From: Affinundibacterium seohonense
Lineage (GTDB): Bacteria; Pseudomonadota; Gammaproteobacteria; Burkholderiales; Burkholderiaceae_D
Direction: 5' to 3'
Length of the DNA: 64,000 nt
Assembly: GCF_014284305.1 (NCBI RefSeq)
Contig: NZ_JACOFW010000015.1
Location: forward strand, 48,167 to 112,166
Position numbers and translations under genes: made by a program. This document shows, piece after piece, positions 19,398 to 28,059 of this stretch; within the stretch, counting starts at the first letter, position 1, and the number at the start of each line of letters is the position of its first letter. The notes below the pieces were generated by a model that worked only from the letters and a program-made list of their open reading frames with translations, was not told where the DNA came from and did not search any database.

Positions 19398-20294
19398 ATG
19401 TCTTTATTTCGCCATATACAAATTGCTACTGGTATTTGCATGCTGCTGTTTTGTGTGTGCGTTTCTGCTTGGCCAAAGTCAACGACGACAACACGAGTCA
19501 TACATCCTGCTGATGAAGAAAAAGGTGATCCGCGCTTTAATGATGTGAAAGAGATATTACGTCTGGCTCTCGAAAAAACTGTGCCGGAATTCGGTCCTTT
19601 TGAGCTGCGCGCATCAAGTCAACACACCAATGGTTTGCGTTACTTAAATAACTTGGCAAACGATAGCGACTTAAATGTCGTTTGGAGCTCAACGACCGAA
19701 AGTAAAGAGCGTAATTACCTGCCCATTCGAATTCCACTACGTAAAGGATTGCTCGGTTATCGGCTGTTACTCGTGCACAAAGACAATCAAGCCTTACTCA
19801 AAAATGTAAAAAACCTGCAAGATCTAAAGAAATTTAGTGTGGGACAAGGGGTTGGTTGGGATGACGTAAAATTGTACGAAGCGAATGGCATCGACGTCAT
19901 CGAGGCAAAATACAGCAACTTATTTCGCATGCTTAGTTACAAGCGTTTTGACTTTTTTCCGCGCGGCATTAGCGAGATTTACGCAGAATATGAGAAAGAA
20001 TCCGTGCCAAATCCGGACTTGGTTATCGATGAACATTTACTGATACATTACCCTTGGCCTTACTATTTTTTTGTTTCCAAAACCAATCCTCAATTGCATC
20101 AACGTCTGGAACTAGGCTTGCGTAAGATGATCAAAGATGGCTCTTTCGACGCGATTTTTTGGAAATATAATCGTAAAGCGATCGAGGCGGTGAATTTCAA
20201 GAATCGCCGGATTATTCACATACAAAACCACTTACTACCAAAAGAAACGCCACTGAATGACGCCAGATTATGGTTTCGACCGAAACTGCATTGA
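19398..20294 (+). CDS. Periplasmic solute-binding protein (SBP_bac_3-like)
   Basis: A 298-residue protein with a signal peptide (hydrophobic core ATGICMLLFCVCVSA). The mature part has the pattern of family 3 solute-binding or substrate-sensing proteins: a two-lobe layout with an arginine-bearing LPIRIPLRKGLLGYR hinge segment, LQDLKKFSVGQGVGWDD, and a late LGLRKMIKDGSFDAIFWKYN helix. No ABC permease or ATPase is nearby, so it may be a stand-alone sensor or scavenging protein. The TonB receptor gene follows eight bases after its stop, so they form an operon and may share a ligand. No ribosome site is obvious. Confidence 0.75.
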   Translation: MSLFRHIQIATGICMLLFCVCVSAWPKSTTTTRVIHPADEEKGDPRFNDVKEILRLALEKTVPEFGPFELRASSQHTNGLRYLNNLANDSDLNVVWSSTTESKERNYLPIRIPLRKGLLGYRLLLVHKDNQALLKNVKNLQDLKKFSVGQGVGWDDVKLYEANGIDVIEAKYSNLFRMLSYKRFDFFPRGISEIYAEYEKESVPNPDLVIDEHLLIHYPWPYYFFVSKTNPQLHQRLELGLRKMIKDGSFDAIFWKYNRKAIEAVNFKNRRIIHIQNHLLPKETPLNDARLWFRPKLH

Positions 20295-20301
20295 CAATAT
20301 C

Positions 20302-22713
20302 ATGCTTGCCTTAGCCAGCGTGATTGAACAACAAAGTATAAAGACCGTATTGCTATGCGGTGTGGCTGTGTTCGTCAGTCAAGGCGCATTCGCGCAATCG
20401 GATCAGCAGCGAATTAGTGAAAACGAACAAAACGCGAGTGCAGAGCCTCTACCATCGGTGTTGATTCAAACCAAAAAAAGCCGCTCTACACTTAGCTTGC
20501 CCGCCACCACGCTGCAAAGCTTATTGCCCGGAATGAATCCCTTAAAAGGTTTGCATCAACTCGCGGGAGTGACCTTTCAATCGGCCGATCCTTGGGGAAA
20601 TAACGAACAAAATTTCTCCTTATTCATACATGGTTTTAGTGCGCAGCAATTGGGCTACACCCTAGATGGTGTGCCACTCGGTGATCAGCAGTACGGCAAC
20701 TACAATGGCTTATCACCGCAGCGCGCGGTGATCAGTGAAAACTTGCGTAGTGTGTTGATGAATTCGGGTGCGGGCGATCTGGCTACCGCATCGACTAGCA
20801 ATCTGGGCGGCACGATAGAAAGTTTTTCCAGTGATCCGCGCACTAAGTCAAATTGGGCGATGGCACAAACTGTGGGTAGTTATGGCGCGAGCCGCAGTTA
20901 TCTGAGGTATGACAGCGGTGAGTTCGCTACAGATACTAGTAGTGACGAATCACAGTCTTTCTATCTGGCAGCCGTCAGACAACGTGCCCGGGCCTGGGAC
21001 TTTGATGGAGTACAAGGTGGTGAGCAATTTAACGCCAAGTGGGTCAAACATCTGGCGAAAGCGAAGATAACGGCCTATTACAATTTCTCAGATAAGACCG
21101 AGCCCAATGAAGATAGCGTCGTGCGCGGCACGCGAGAATCATTTACACCCTACACACGTCCTACGACGCATCCTGATTTCCGCTTTGCGCAAACGTATCT
21201 GACGCCGCAAGGTGAGCCGCCACAGCAGGACGGCGCAAATTATCGCAACTACTTTGGCGTGGCCCAGCGTCGTGACCACCTCGCATATCTTAAATTCGAC
21301 AATCAGATGGGTTCAAACAGCAATTGGGTCAATCAGGTATACGCCCACCACGACGATGGTTTGGGTGCGGTGGCAGGACCTATTGGTGTCGCCGGATTGC
21401 CGAATTTATTTAAAGTGTATTTCCCTACGCAAGATTTGAAGCAGACGTTTGGCGGTTCCGGTTATGCGGTCAGAACGACTGAGTACAATATTAATCGCTT
21501 TGGTTTTATATCAAACTGGCAGGCAACGACTGGGGCGCATCAATGGCAAACTGGAATATGGGTAGAACGCAATCGCTCCAGCGCATATCGTCGCTGGTAT
21601 GCGCTGGATGCTACGCAGCCTTTGAGTCCTTATCAGCAACCGCAAAATCCCTTGATCACCCAATATGGCAGCGAAATCGACAATCAAGTTGTCCAATTTC
21701 ATGCGCAAGATGAATGGCAATTACAGCCTGACTTTAGTTTGCAAGCCGGATTTAAATCGAGTTTGCAATTCGCCGATGGACGTTTTCCAGTGCAGCCTAA
21801 AGTCGGTGCGATCAATGGCGGATCCACTGCGCTACCCGAGGGCAATATCACCACCAAACAATGGTTCTTGCCACAACTAGGTATGCTTTGGCGCGTGTCG
21901 CCGGGCGATCAGCTGTATATGAATTTACAGAAAAATTTACGGCAGTTTATTACCTATGGCGCCGTAGGCGCTTCGCCTTGGAGTTTAAATAATCAAAGTG
22001 CTTTTGATTTATTTAAACGGACGGCAGAACCAGAGACAGCGATGCATTTTGAAACAGGCATTCGTAGTCGCCGTCAGTTTTCCCCACAGACCGCGCCCAT
22101 TCCAGGTTTAACCGCCTTAGATACGCAAGTGAGTTTGTATCAAGTGAATTTTCAGAATCGCTTATTGCAAATCAGCCCAACGCCTGTGATCTCATCCATC
22201 GTCAACGGCAATCCGATATTGGCGAATGTAGGCGGCGTCAAAACGCAAGGTATCGATATAGCGACGACGATTCAATTCGGCTCCCGCTACTCCTTGTTTA
22301 ACGCGCTGTCCTATAACCACTCAACTTATCTGGACGATTATTCGAATGGTGGTAATCGTGTGAATACGACAGGCAAACAAGTACCCGCCAGCCCGAACTG
22401 GTTAAACAAGACGATGTTGAAAGCGAATTGGCGAGAACTCGAAGGACAATTCACGGTCGATTATGTGGGTAAACGCTACGCGACTTTCACCAATGATCTC
22501 AGCGTGCCAGCTTATGTATTAATGAATGTGGGAATGCGATATCGCTTACCGTTTGTATGGAATGGTGGCATCAATCACTTGGGTATACAAATCACCAATC
22601 TAGCGAATCGTCGCGGCACCTCCACGTTGTTAGTCGGCGCTGCCGCTGAGACTTACAATAGCTTTCCGATTGCGCCACGGCAGATTTTTTTCAGTCTGAG
22701 TAGTGGCTATTAA
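20302..22713 (+). CDS. TonB-dependent outer-membrane receptor
   Basis: An ~803-residue receptor with a signal peptide ending after GAFAQS. The plug domain is clear (LHQLAGVTFQSADPWGNNEQ; IHGFSAQQLGYTLDGVPLGD; NLGGTIESFSS), followed by a 22-strand-type barrel ending in FFSLSSGY with a terminal aromatic residue. The ATG at 20302 begins the signal peptide; the ORF extends 45 bases further into the upstream SBP gene. The substrate is unknown: no siderophore or cobalamin genes are adjacent. It is convergent with the PhyH dioxygenase gene of the maturation cluster, so it might import a product or cofactor of that cluster; that is inference. Confidence 0.9.
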   Translation: MLALASVIEQQSIKTVLLCGVAVFVSQGAFAQSDQQRISENEQNASAEPLPSVLIQTKKSRSTLSLPATTLQSLLPGMNPLKGLHQLAGVTFQSADPWGNNEQNFSLFIHGFSAQQLGYTLDGVPLGDQQYGNYNGLSPQRAVISENLRSVLMNSGAGDLATASTSNLGGTIESFSSDPRTKSNWAMAQTVGSYGASRSYLRYDSGEFATDTSSDESQSFYLAAVRQRARAWDFDGVQGGEQFNAKWVKHLAKAKITAYYNFSDKTEPNEDSVVRGTRESFTPYTRPTTHPDFRFAQTYLTPQGEPPQQDGANYRNYFGVAQRRDHLAYLKFDNQMGSNSNWVNQVYAHHDDGLGAVAGPIGVAGLPNLFKVYFPTQDLKQTFGGSGYAVRTTEYNINRFGFISNWQATTGAHQWQTGIWVERNRSSAYRRWYALDATQPLSPYQQPQNPLITQYGSEIDNQVVQFHAQDEWQLQPDFSLQAGFKSSLQFADGRFPVQPKVGAINGGSTALPEGNITTKQWFLPQLGMLWRVSPGDQLYMNLQKNLRQFITYGAVGASPWSLNNQSAFDLFKRTAEPETAMHFETGIRSRRQFSPQTAPIPGLTALDTQVSLYQVNFQNRLLQISPTPVISSIVNGNPILANVGGVKTQGIDIATTIQFGSRYSLFNALSYNHSTYLDDYSNGGNRVNTTGKQVPASPNWLNKTMLKANWRELEGQFTVDYVGKRYATFTNDLSVPAYVLMNVGMRYRLPFVWNGGINHLGIQITNLANRRGTSTLLVGAAAETYNSFPIAPRQIFFSLSSGY

Positions 22714-22789
22714 TCTTTGTTTGAACTAATAATCTTGGATTTTTGAAAGCAGCGAGGTCAATGATGAACCTCGCTCTCGTACAAGGAGT

Positions 22790-23653
22790 TCAGTTGCTTA
22801 GTGCTACAGCATGGCTAGTCATTGCATTCTCCATAGCAGCCCCACAATGCTGTTCCAACATCTCTGGTGTTAATCTTGCCACTTGATAGGGGAGGTTCCG
22901 AAGATGTTGACCTTCCGTTGGCCTTTGTCCGAAAGTGTTGCGCAGATAAAAATCCTCCGCCACCGCATAAACCTCCAAGACATCGGCACTGTGAAATGGA
23001 TCAACATGGCAGTACAACAAATCAAGTTGTCGTGGAACGCCGACGCCGACGGCAACCACCCGAGTTTGTTTACTGAGATTGGTTGGTGAACCATGAATCA
23101 TACGATGATCCATAATCATTACTTGTCCAGCACGCATAGGTAAATATCTGATATAGCGTTCTTCTATCAAGGATTCTAATTCTGGATAAGGCAACATGCA
23201 GGTAGTGCGGTAATACGGATTTAGCAAATGACTACGCGGCACGATCCCGAGATTGCCATTCGTTTGATCAACGTCCTGCAATGGACACCAGATCGATAAG
23301 CCCGCTTGCTCGGATTCATCGATGAAGCTGGGGTCTTGATGCAATGGAAATTTACCTTGCGCACATTCTTGCTGCTTGACGACGAATGAGGAAACCGCGA
23401 TACGATAATCATTCAGTAAAGGCATCAATCGATTCGCAAAGATCGGTGACAAGGTGGCGGAAATTCTCGCCCGCTCCGACAGCTGATCGGTCAATACGCT
23501 GACGCCTATCGGCCCACTATGCATCTCTTCTACAGTGCGATAACAGGCTTGCATTTGACGGATTTCCTCGTCATTAAAGAGATCCAAGATCACATAGCCT
23601 TCGCTTCGAAATTGGGCTTCGATTTTAGAATCGAGAAAGATAGCTGTTTTCAT
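22790..23653 (-). CDS. Phytanoyl-CoA dioxygenase (PhyH) family Fe(II)/2-oxoglutarate oxygenase
   Basis: A 287-residue cytoplasmic oxygenase. The facial triad and 2-oxoglutarate residue are visible: HxD at His105/Asp107 (FPLHQDPSF), distal His187 (MIHGSP) and Arg198 (KQTRVVAV). Family members hydroxylate small molecules, lipids, free amino acids or peptide side chains; the substrate cannot be assigned from sequence. It is the last gene of a minus-strand operon, 21 bases after the terpene-cyclase-like gene. In this context it may oxidise a terpenoid product, or proline in the collagen-like proteins encoded upstream. Both ideas are inference. Confidence 0.85.
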   Translation of the reverse strand: MKTAIFLDSKIEAQFRSEGYVILDLFNDEEIRQMQACYRTVEEMHSGPIGVSVLTDQLSERARISATLSPIFANRLMPLLNDYRIAVSSFVVKQQECAQGKFPLHQDPSFIDESEQAGLSIWCPLQDVDQTNGNLGIVPRSHLLNPYYRTTCMLPYPELESLIEERYIRYLPMRAGQVMIMDHRMIHGSPTNLSKQTRVVAVGVGVPRQLDLLYCHVDPFHSADVLEVYAVAEDFYLRNTFGQRPTEGQHLRNLPYQVARLTPEMLEQHCGAAMENAMTSHAVALSN

Positions 23654-23674
23654 GATTTATCTAGTTTGCTTTGG

Positions 23675-24610
23675 TTAAATGCTGCTGGCTTTGGGATCGA
23701 TGCCAGCGGATGCGATTGTCGAGAGCACCATCAATACGGATGCTGTGGTAATGGTATGGCGTTGATCTGTGTAGTACTCGCCCGCCGGTGCTTGCCATGG
23801 CTGAAAACAATCGGGATCAGTGACACGTAAATTTCCCGCTCCTGGCCACGCGCCATCGGATAGCTGTAATTGGCACAAGGTCGATAGAGGCTGAGCGATC
23901 ACTGTGGGATCGGAATGCAATACATGTAAGATGCCAAGCGCCCAAGCGAAGTCAAATGCGGATTCAATATTGACAGCGATCGAATGCAGGTCGGATGGCA
24001 AGTCGACATTCATGCGTTGATACAGCATCAGCATATGCCAGGTGGCATAGAGATGATTTTTCCACCAATAGGTCGGCCATCCAATGCCAGGGATATAGCT
24101 CAGCTCACAGTAATGTTGAAGTGACTTTTGTTGATATGCAAATTGCTCGTGACTCAGGGCTAAACCTGCGGTCGCGGTGACATCAGGATGCGCAATCCCC
24201 CAAGCTGTCTGATCAAGGTAAGTGCTGGCGCCGCCATTTTCCTGAAAATGCTGCAGCAAGCAACTATGATTCCGCGCTGGAATATCAATTTCCAAAGCGC
24301 GCATTAGACGTATGGTTTGCGCAGTGCTATCGGCATCAACGCCAGTGGTGCTGTTGTAACCCCAGCCTGCCTCGTAGACCTGTGAATTCAAGAGAAAATC
24401 TGCGGCAGCTCGTGCTGCGTGTATCGCCGCATCGACCTTCAGCACCCTACCAGCTTGCAATACACCTAGCGCGGTATAAGCAGTGACCCATTGATCTGAG
24501 GCACCAACTGGCAGATCGTAATCACACCAACTTCCGTCTGATTTCTGTACAGACAAAAGATACTCCAGCCCCTTGTGCATATTCGGAGCGATGTTGGTCG
24601 ATATGGTCAT
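23675..24610 (-). CDS. Small class II terpene-cyclase-like protein (squalene cyclase/prenyltransferase alpha-barrel)
   Basis: A 311-residue alpha/alpha-barrel protein. Two QW-type motifs are visible (QKSDGSW ~residues 22-28; QLSDGAW near the C-terminus). A DADSTA stretch (Asp92-Ala-Asp94-Ser95) aligns with the DxDD-TA proton-donor motif of squalene-hopene and class II diterpene cyclases. The middle Asp, the usual catalytic acid, is kept, but the last Asp is Ser. At half the length of SHC it holds one barrel domain. The ATG overlaps the stop of the preceding gene in an ATGA arrangement, so translation is coupled. It could also be a non-enzymatic toroid or a peptide-modifying relative. Confidence 0.7.
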   Translation of the reverse strand: MTISTNIAPNMHKGLEYLLSVQKSDGSWCDYDLPVGASDQWVTAYTALGVLQAGRVLKVDAAIHAARAAADFLLNSQVYEAGWGYNSTTGVDADSTAQTIRLMRALEIDIPARNHSCLLQHFQENGGASTYLDQTAWGIAHPDVTATAGLALSHEQFAYQQKSLQHYCELSYIPGIGWPTYWWKNHLYATWHMLMLYQRMNVDLPSDLHSIAVNIESAFDFAWALGILHVLHSDPTVIAQPLSTLCQLQLSDGAWPGAGNLRVTDPDCFQPWQAPAGEYYTDQRHTITTASVLMVLSTIASAGIDPKASSI

Positions 24611-25617
24611 GCTGCTCCACACTTCAGATAGACATTCAAACGCTTTTGACCTCGCGCTGAAACGGCGACACCAATAAAGGATGGCGCCAGATTGTATCGT
24701 TCGCTCAAAGCGTCGATAGGTATCGACTGCAATCCCAGCATGTCGCATACCCGTGCACTGACTTCCGATAGCTGATGCATATCCATGCCTAGTGGCGCGC
24801 TTGCAATATCGATCTTCATATCTTCGAAGTCGCCGGTACTTGCCGAAAAACCGAAATTGAACAGTATGTCGTCGTAAGTAGCGCCTTGATCCCCCATGAT
24901 GGCAGCCAAACAGCCGGACTGAATCAATGCATTCACGGGTGGAAACAGCGTTCCTATCATATTGTTTGGCATCAGCGCGTTCATTCGCGCGTACATCTTG
25001 ATTCGACTATTCGATGGATTACTTCCTTCAATGCCGATACTCGACAACCAGCAGTAGTCTCGAATCGTTTGTATCGCTTGAATCGCCGCCGAACTCCCTA
25101 AGTTCTGAGACACGAAGAATTCATGCGCGACATCCCAGCCCACAGCAATATCATTTACTGAGGTATCGACGTAGAGTGCGACGCCTTGTTTCTCTATTGA
25201 GGCACCGAGCCAGAACACACCGCGGGTAAATGACTCCATGTCCTTGCTATCTTGCGACACGAAATGATCTAGAAGCTTGCTAACTAAGCTTGCATTCTCG
25301 ACGGAAGAAGTACTACTGAGAACTTGTGGCAGTAACTGTAGAGCTTGACGGTAACGCTGTTGAGGAATGGATTCGTAACTGCATGGATCCGAGATGAATC
25401 GACAATGTATGTCATTGGCTGTGCTGGTGATGCAAAGTTGCAATGGCGATTGATCCGCATTTAGGCCCGAGTCGCCGCACGCCTCCATTGGCGCAATTGC
25501 TGGAACGCCGATGAGTTGATCAGCGAAAGTCGCCACTTCCTCAATCGGTGCGCCGGTCAAAAAGCTATAGGCTGGAAGCAATTGTTGCGCCCTGTCGATG
25601 CGTTGCTGATAGTTCAT
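24607..25617 (-). CDS. Uncharacterised protein, possibly a PT-barrel (ABBA-type) prenyltransferase
   Basis: A 336-residue soluble protein with no signal peptide. I do not recognise it firmly. The layout resembles PT-barrel aromatic or peptide prenyltransferases: repeated strand-turn segments with basic residues facing inward (HCRFISDP, SRIKMYARMN) and a C-terminal FIGVAVSARGQKRLNVYLK strand like the closing strand of that fold. The coupling to a terpene-cyclase-like gene (ATGA overlap) makes a prenyl-handling role attractive. The ATG at 25617 is used instead of the longer TTG start; no good ribosome site is present. It follows the second Gly-rich protein gene by about 110 bases. Confidence 0.45.
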   Translation of the reverse strand: MNYQQRIDRAQQLLPAYSFLTGAPIEEVATFADQLIGVPAIAPMEACGDSGLNADQSPLQLCITSTANDIHCRFISDPCSYESIPQQRYRQALQLLPQVLSSTSSVENASLVSKLLDHFVSQDSKDMESFTRGVFWLGASIEKQGVALYVDTSVNDIAVGWDVAHEFFVSQNLGSSAAIQAIQTIRDYCWLSSIGIEGSNPSNSRIKMYARMNALMPNNMIGTLFPPVNALIQSGCLAAIMGDQGATYDDILFNFGFSASTGDFEDMKIDIASAPLGMDMHQLSEVSARVCDMLGLQSIPIDALSERYNLAPSFIGVAVSARGQKRLNVYLKCGAA

Positions 25618-25726
25618 GGTCAAGCTCAATTTTCGATTGCAGACGGTTTAGTACAATTCCTCCTCCCTATTCGCAAGGGAAGAGGAATTGCTTATACCAA
25701 TTTCAAAACCAAATTATGTCGAACAC

Positions 25727-26365
25727 TTAAGATGGAATCGGTTGGAAAGTCCAAGCACCTGGCGCACCTGCGACACCCGGCTGGCCTGTACTACCCGGGC
25801 TACCTGCGCTACCTGGACTACCACCACCACCAGAACCAGCAGAGCCACCTGCACCGCCAATACCACCTGTACCACCGGTGCCACCACTTGCTGGATTCGC
25901 TGCAATCACGAAGTTGGCATTATTCCCCGGCGGGCAATAGATCGTTAACGCAGGACCATTGCCACCATTACCGCCATTGCCACCGCTGCCGCCATTACCG
26001 CCCTTGCCACCGTTACCTGCAGAACTACCGTCGGATTTTGCACCGCCAGTACCGCCAACACCACCGGCACCACCCATGCCACCGTTACCACCAACACCAC
26101 CGGAAATATTGATCGACACGATACCGATCAATGCGCCTGCATAGATAGTCGCAGGTGCGGCGGCGGCACCAGCGCCACCAGCTGCGCCGTTAATGCCGTT
26201 ACCACCAGTGGAACCCGGACCACCGGCGTAGTAGCTTTTAGAGCCTTTCCAATCGGTGTTGTATCCACCTGAGGAGCCTGTCGTGCCTGCAACACCGGTA
26301 CCACCATTGGCACCATTACCGCCACTCGCTGCGATATAAACAATTTGATCTGAGGAAGTAGTCAT
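25727..26365 (-). CDS. Glycine-rich GGX / collagen-like repeat protein, paralogue B
   Basis: A 212-residue protein with no signal peptide. It has short hydrophobic beta segments (QIVYIAASGG, ATIYAGALIGIVSINISGG, ALTIYCPPGNNANFVIAA) alternating with long GGX arrays (GGNGGMGGAGGVGG; GGKGGNGGSGGNGG). It closes with eight G-X-Y collagen-type triplets from GSP to GAW and a WTFQPIPS tail. GGX arrays can form polyglycine-II bundles as in some phage tail adhesins and antifreeze proteins. It has the same architecture as the gene at 26999-27646, including a DWKG/DWQG motif after the first Gly stretch, so they are paralogues. A strong AAGGAG precedes the ATG. Function unknown. Confidence 0.8.
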   Translation of the reverse strand: MTTSSDQIVYIAASGGNGANGGTGVAGTTGSSGGYNTDWKGSKSYYAGGPGSTGGNGINGAAGGAGAAAAPATIYAGALIGIVSINISGGVGGNGGMGGAGGVGGTGGAKSDGSSAGNGGKGGNGGSGGNGGNGGNGPALTIYCPPGNNANFVIAANPASGGTGGTGGIGGAGGSAGSGGGGSPGSAGSPGSTGQPGVAGAPGAWTFQPIPS

Positions 26366-26375
26366 CGTGTTCTCC

Positions 26376-26897
26376 TTATGCGTTGTTCTGAATTGTGCTG
26401 GCGTTGATGGTGAGTACACCAACATTCACGATCTGACCACCTGGTTCAAAAATCAAGGTATCCGCCGTCAACACATAAGGATTTGAGGAGTCAAAAGTGA
26501 CGACAGAACTAATCGTCACAGTGCCAGCAGACGCCACTTTGACAGTACGCGCGCCCAATTTGCTCTCGATGGCTGCCTTGTGATGTTGCAAGGTGGAGCT
26601 ATCGCCAAAAATGTAAGCAGTGGCAGCATCGTAGATTTTGTCATCTGGTATTGTCGCCAAGCTCGACAATGCCAGGTGCTCGCTGCTTGGTGCCGCATTC
26701 GCTTGATTATTTGGCGTGCCGATCAAGCTCTTTAATTCATCTAAGCAATTGGTCGTGATTTCTTTAATTGCGAAAGGCGAATTATTGTCGTCGATCGTGA
26801 TCGGGCTCGTGATATTGATGTGCTCATGCGCTACCTGAGCAAGGCCATAATGTGCCAAACGGTCTGAAAAATTCTTGCTGAATCGTTGCATGTTCAT
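26376..26897 (-). CDS. Uncharacterised protein between the two Gly-rich genes
   Basis: A 173-residue protein. Its N-terminal half is mixed and helical (RFSKNFSDRLAHYGLAQVAH; KIYDAATAYIFGDSS), and its C-terminal ~60 residues are a beta-solenoid-like run of short strands (TVTISSVVTF, YVLTADTLIF, GVLTINASTIQ). It has no signal peptide or cysteine pairs. It ends only ten bases before the next Gly-rich gene and is certainly in the same operon. The beta-rich tail resembles the hydrophobic beta segments of its Gly-rich neighbours, so the three may co-assemble; that is inference. No known family recognised. An ATTTTTCAT/ATGAAAAAT hairpin lies just upstream. Confidence 0.65.
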   Translation of the reverse strand: MNMQRFSKNFSDRLAHYGLAQVAHEHINITSPITIDDNNSPFAIKEITTNCLDELKSLIGTPNNQANAAPSSEHLALSSLATIPDDKIYDAATAYIFGDSSTLQHHKAAIESKLGARTVKVASAGTVTISSVVTFDSSNPYVLTADTLIFEPGGQIVNVGVLTINASTIQNNA

Positions 26898-26958
26898 TTC
26901 TCCATTAATTTAAAAAACGCGTCATTTTTCATCATGAAAAATTGACCCGATACTCATT

Positions 26959-26986
26959 CGTAATCAAGCCAACTTGCTTGATTACG
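26959..26986 (-). promoter_or_regulatory. Hairpin after Gly-rich gene A (possible partial terminator)
   Basis: A perfect eleven-base stem CGTAATCAAGC / GCTTGATTACG with a six-base loop sits 13 bases after the stop of the first Gly-rich gene and before the next gene. There is no immediate U tract; a second small hairpin with U-rich arms lies 20-40 bases further on. It may lower read-through or protect the upstream mRNA. Confidence 0.5.
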
Positions 26987-26998
26987 CACATCACAAAG

Positions 26999-27646
26999 TT
27001 ATGCCGGTGTCGGCTGTTTTGTTAGTGTTCCTTTATTGCCGGCGGTGCCCGGCTGTCCGTTATTTCCTGGTTCTCCTGGCATACCATTTGCGCCGGGCGT
27101 GTATTGACTGCTGCAAGTTCCGCCGACGCCATAAGGACCACCAACGCCACCCTGCCCACCTGCGCCACCAACAGCGGCGGTGTTGATCAACACGATGTTG
27201 TCCCACTGGTTTTCTGGTAAGTAGACAGTCACGTTGGCAGCATCGCCACCGTTACCACCATTGCCACCATCACCACCATTACCACCGTTGCCTCCGGCAC
27301 CACCGTTTCCAAATGTGTTACCGCTGCCGCCACTGCCACCGGCACCACCAGCACCGCCATCGCCGCCAATCCCGCCAGTACCGCCAGATAATTCGATAGT
27401 CAGAATATCTGCCAGACTTCCGATGTAGATAGTGCCTGCTGCAGCACTGGCACCTGCGCTTCCTTCGCCGCCTTGACCGCCATTTCCACCATTACTTCCC
27501 GCAGAAGCGGTCTGTGAAACTGGTTTGCCTTGCCAATCTTTTTTGACGGAAGTCAAACTCACGCCAGCAGAACCAGCTGGTGCTGCCGCTGCGTCAGCAG
27601 CGTTTTGTCCATTTGCAGCGGTGTAAATAATATTTGCTGTTACCAC
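26999..27646 (-). CDS. Glycine-rich GGX / collagen-like repeat protein, paralogue A
   Basis: A ~215-residue protein built like the paralogue at 25727-26365: a short N-terminal beta segment (ANIIYTAANGQ), a DWQGKPV motif, GGX arrays (GGTGGIGGDGGAGG; GGNGGDGGNGGNGG), beta segments (GTIYIGSLADILTIELSGG; VTVYLPENQWDNIVLI), and a closing collagen-like run of G-X-Y triplets (GANGMPGEPGNNGQPGTAG) with a TKQPTPA tail. I place the start at the GTG at 27646, five bases after GGAGG, which also aligns the N-termini of the two proteins. There is no signal peptide. It heads the downstream half of the cluster and may have its own promoter in the 410-base gap upstream. Confidence 0.8.
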   Translation of the reverse strand: MVTANIIYTAANGQNAADAAAAPAGSAGVSLTSVKKDWQGKPVSQTASAGSNGGNGGQGGEGSAGASAAAGTIYIGSLADILTIELSGGTGGIGGDGGAGGAGGSGGSGNTFGNGGAGGNGGNGGDGGNGGNGGDAANVTVYLPENQWDNIVLINTAAVGGAGGQGGVGGPYGVGGTCSSQYTPGANGMPGEPGNNGQPGTAGNKGTLTKQPTPA

Positions 27647-28059
27647 ATCAACCTCCACCTAAAAGATGTTTGTTTACTGCTTCTGCATACCAAACTGGTC
27701 AAATGACCCATTCATTTTTTTGCTGATGACGACATAAATTCTCCAAGCCAAAATTGGCGCATTCAGTCCATCTAAGAGACAAAAATCCAGCCTTGCCCCA
27801 TTTGTCCTGCTTCTCTCAATCACGATCAAATAGTCAAAAATTGACCCAGCCATGACGATCTGGAATTTGTCTCTGCAACCCAAACTCAACCCACAAAATT
27901 CCTTGTTTTTCCAGGCAGTTCAGCAATTGATGTGCCCTAAAAAAAAAGAAGTTCTCAATTTTTTACGCTTTTTTGTAGTTAACTTTGCGGGCTTTACTTG
28001 GTAATGATCGATGAAGTTAGGCGTGCGACTTAGCATCACAAAAAAGCGACTGAACCGAA
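27647..28059 (-). other. Intergenic region before the Gly-rich operon, nothing firm recognised
   Basis: This A+T-rich stretch of about 410 bases separates the second precursor gene from the Gly-rich genes. A run of T residues on the minus strand near 27940-27950 may end the upstream transcript, but no strong stem precedes it. A promoter for the Gly-rich operon is expected here; a TTGACT near 27830 lacks a good -10 box. Confidence 0.4.

Noticed and set aside
25900..27400. CRISPR-like spacing of repeats
   Set aside because: The repeats are in-frame Gly codon arrays with no constant direct repeat and spacer pattern.
25516..27428. Plus-strand Pro-rich ORFs in the Gly-rich region (for example PPLPPLPP)
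   Set aside because: Reverse frames of GGX codons naturally read as Pro-rich repeats. The minus strand has the ribosome sites and the paralogous architecture.
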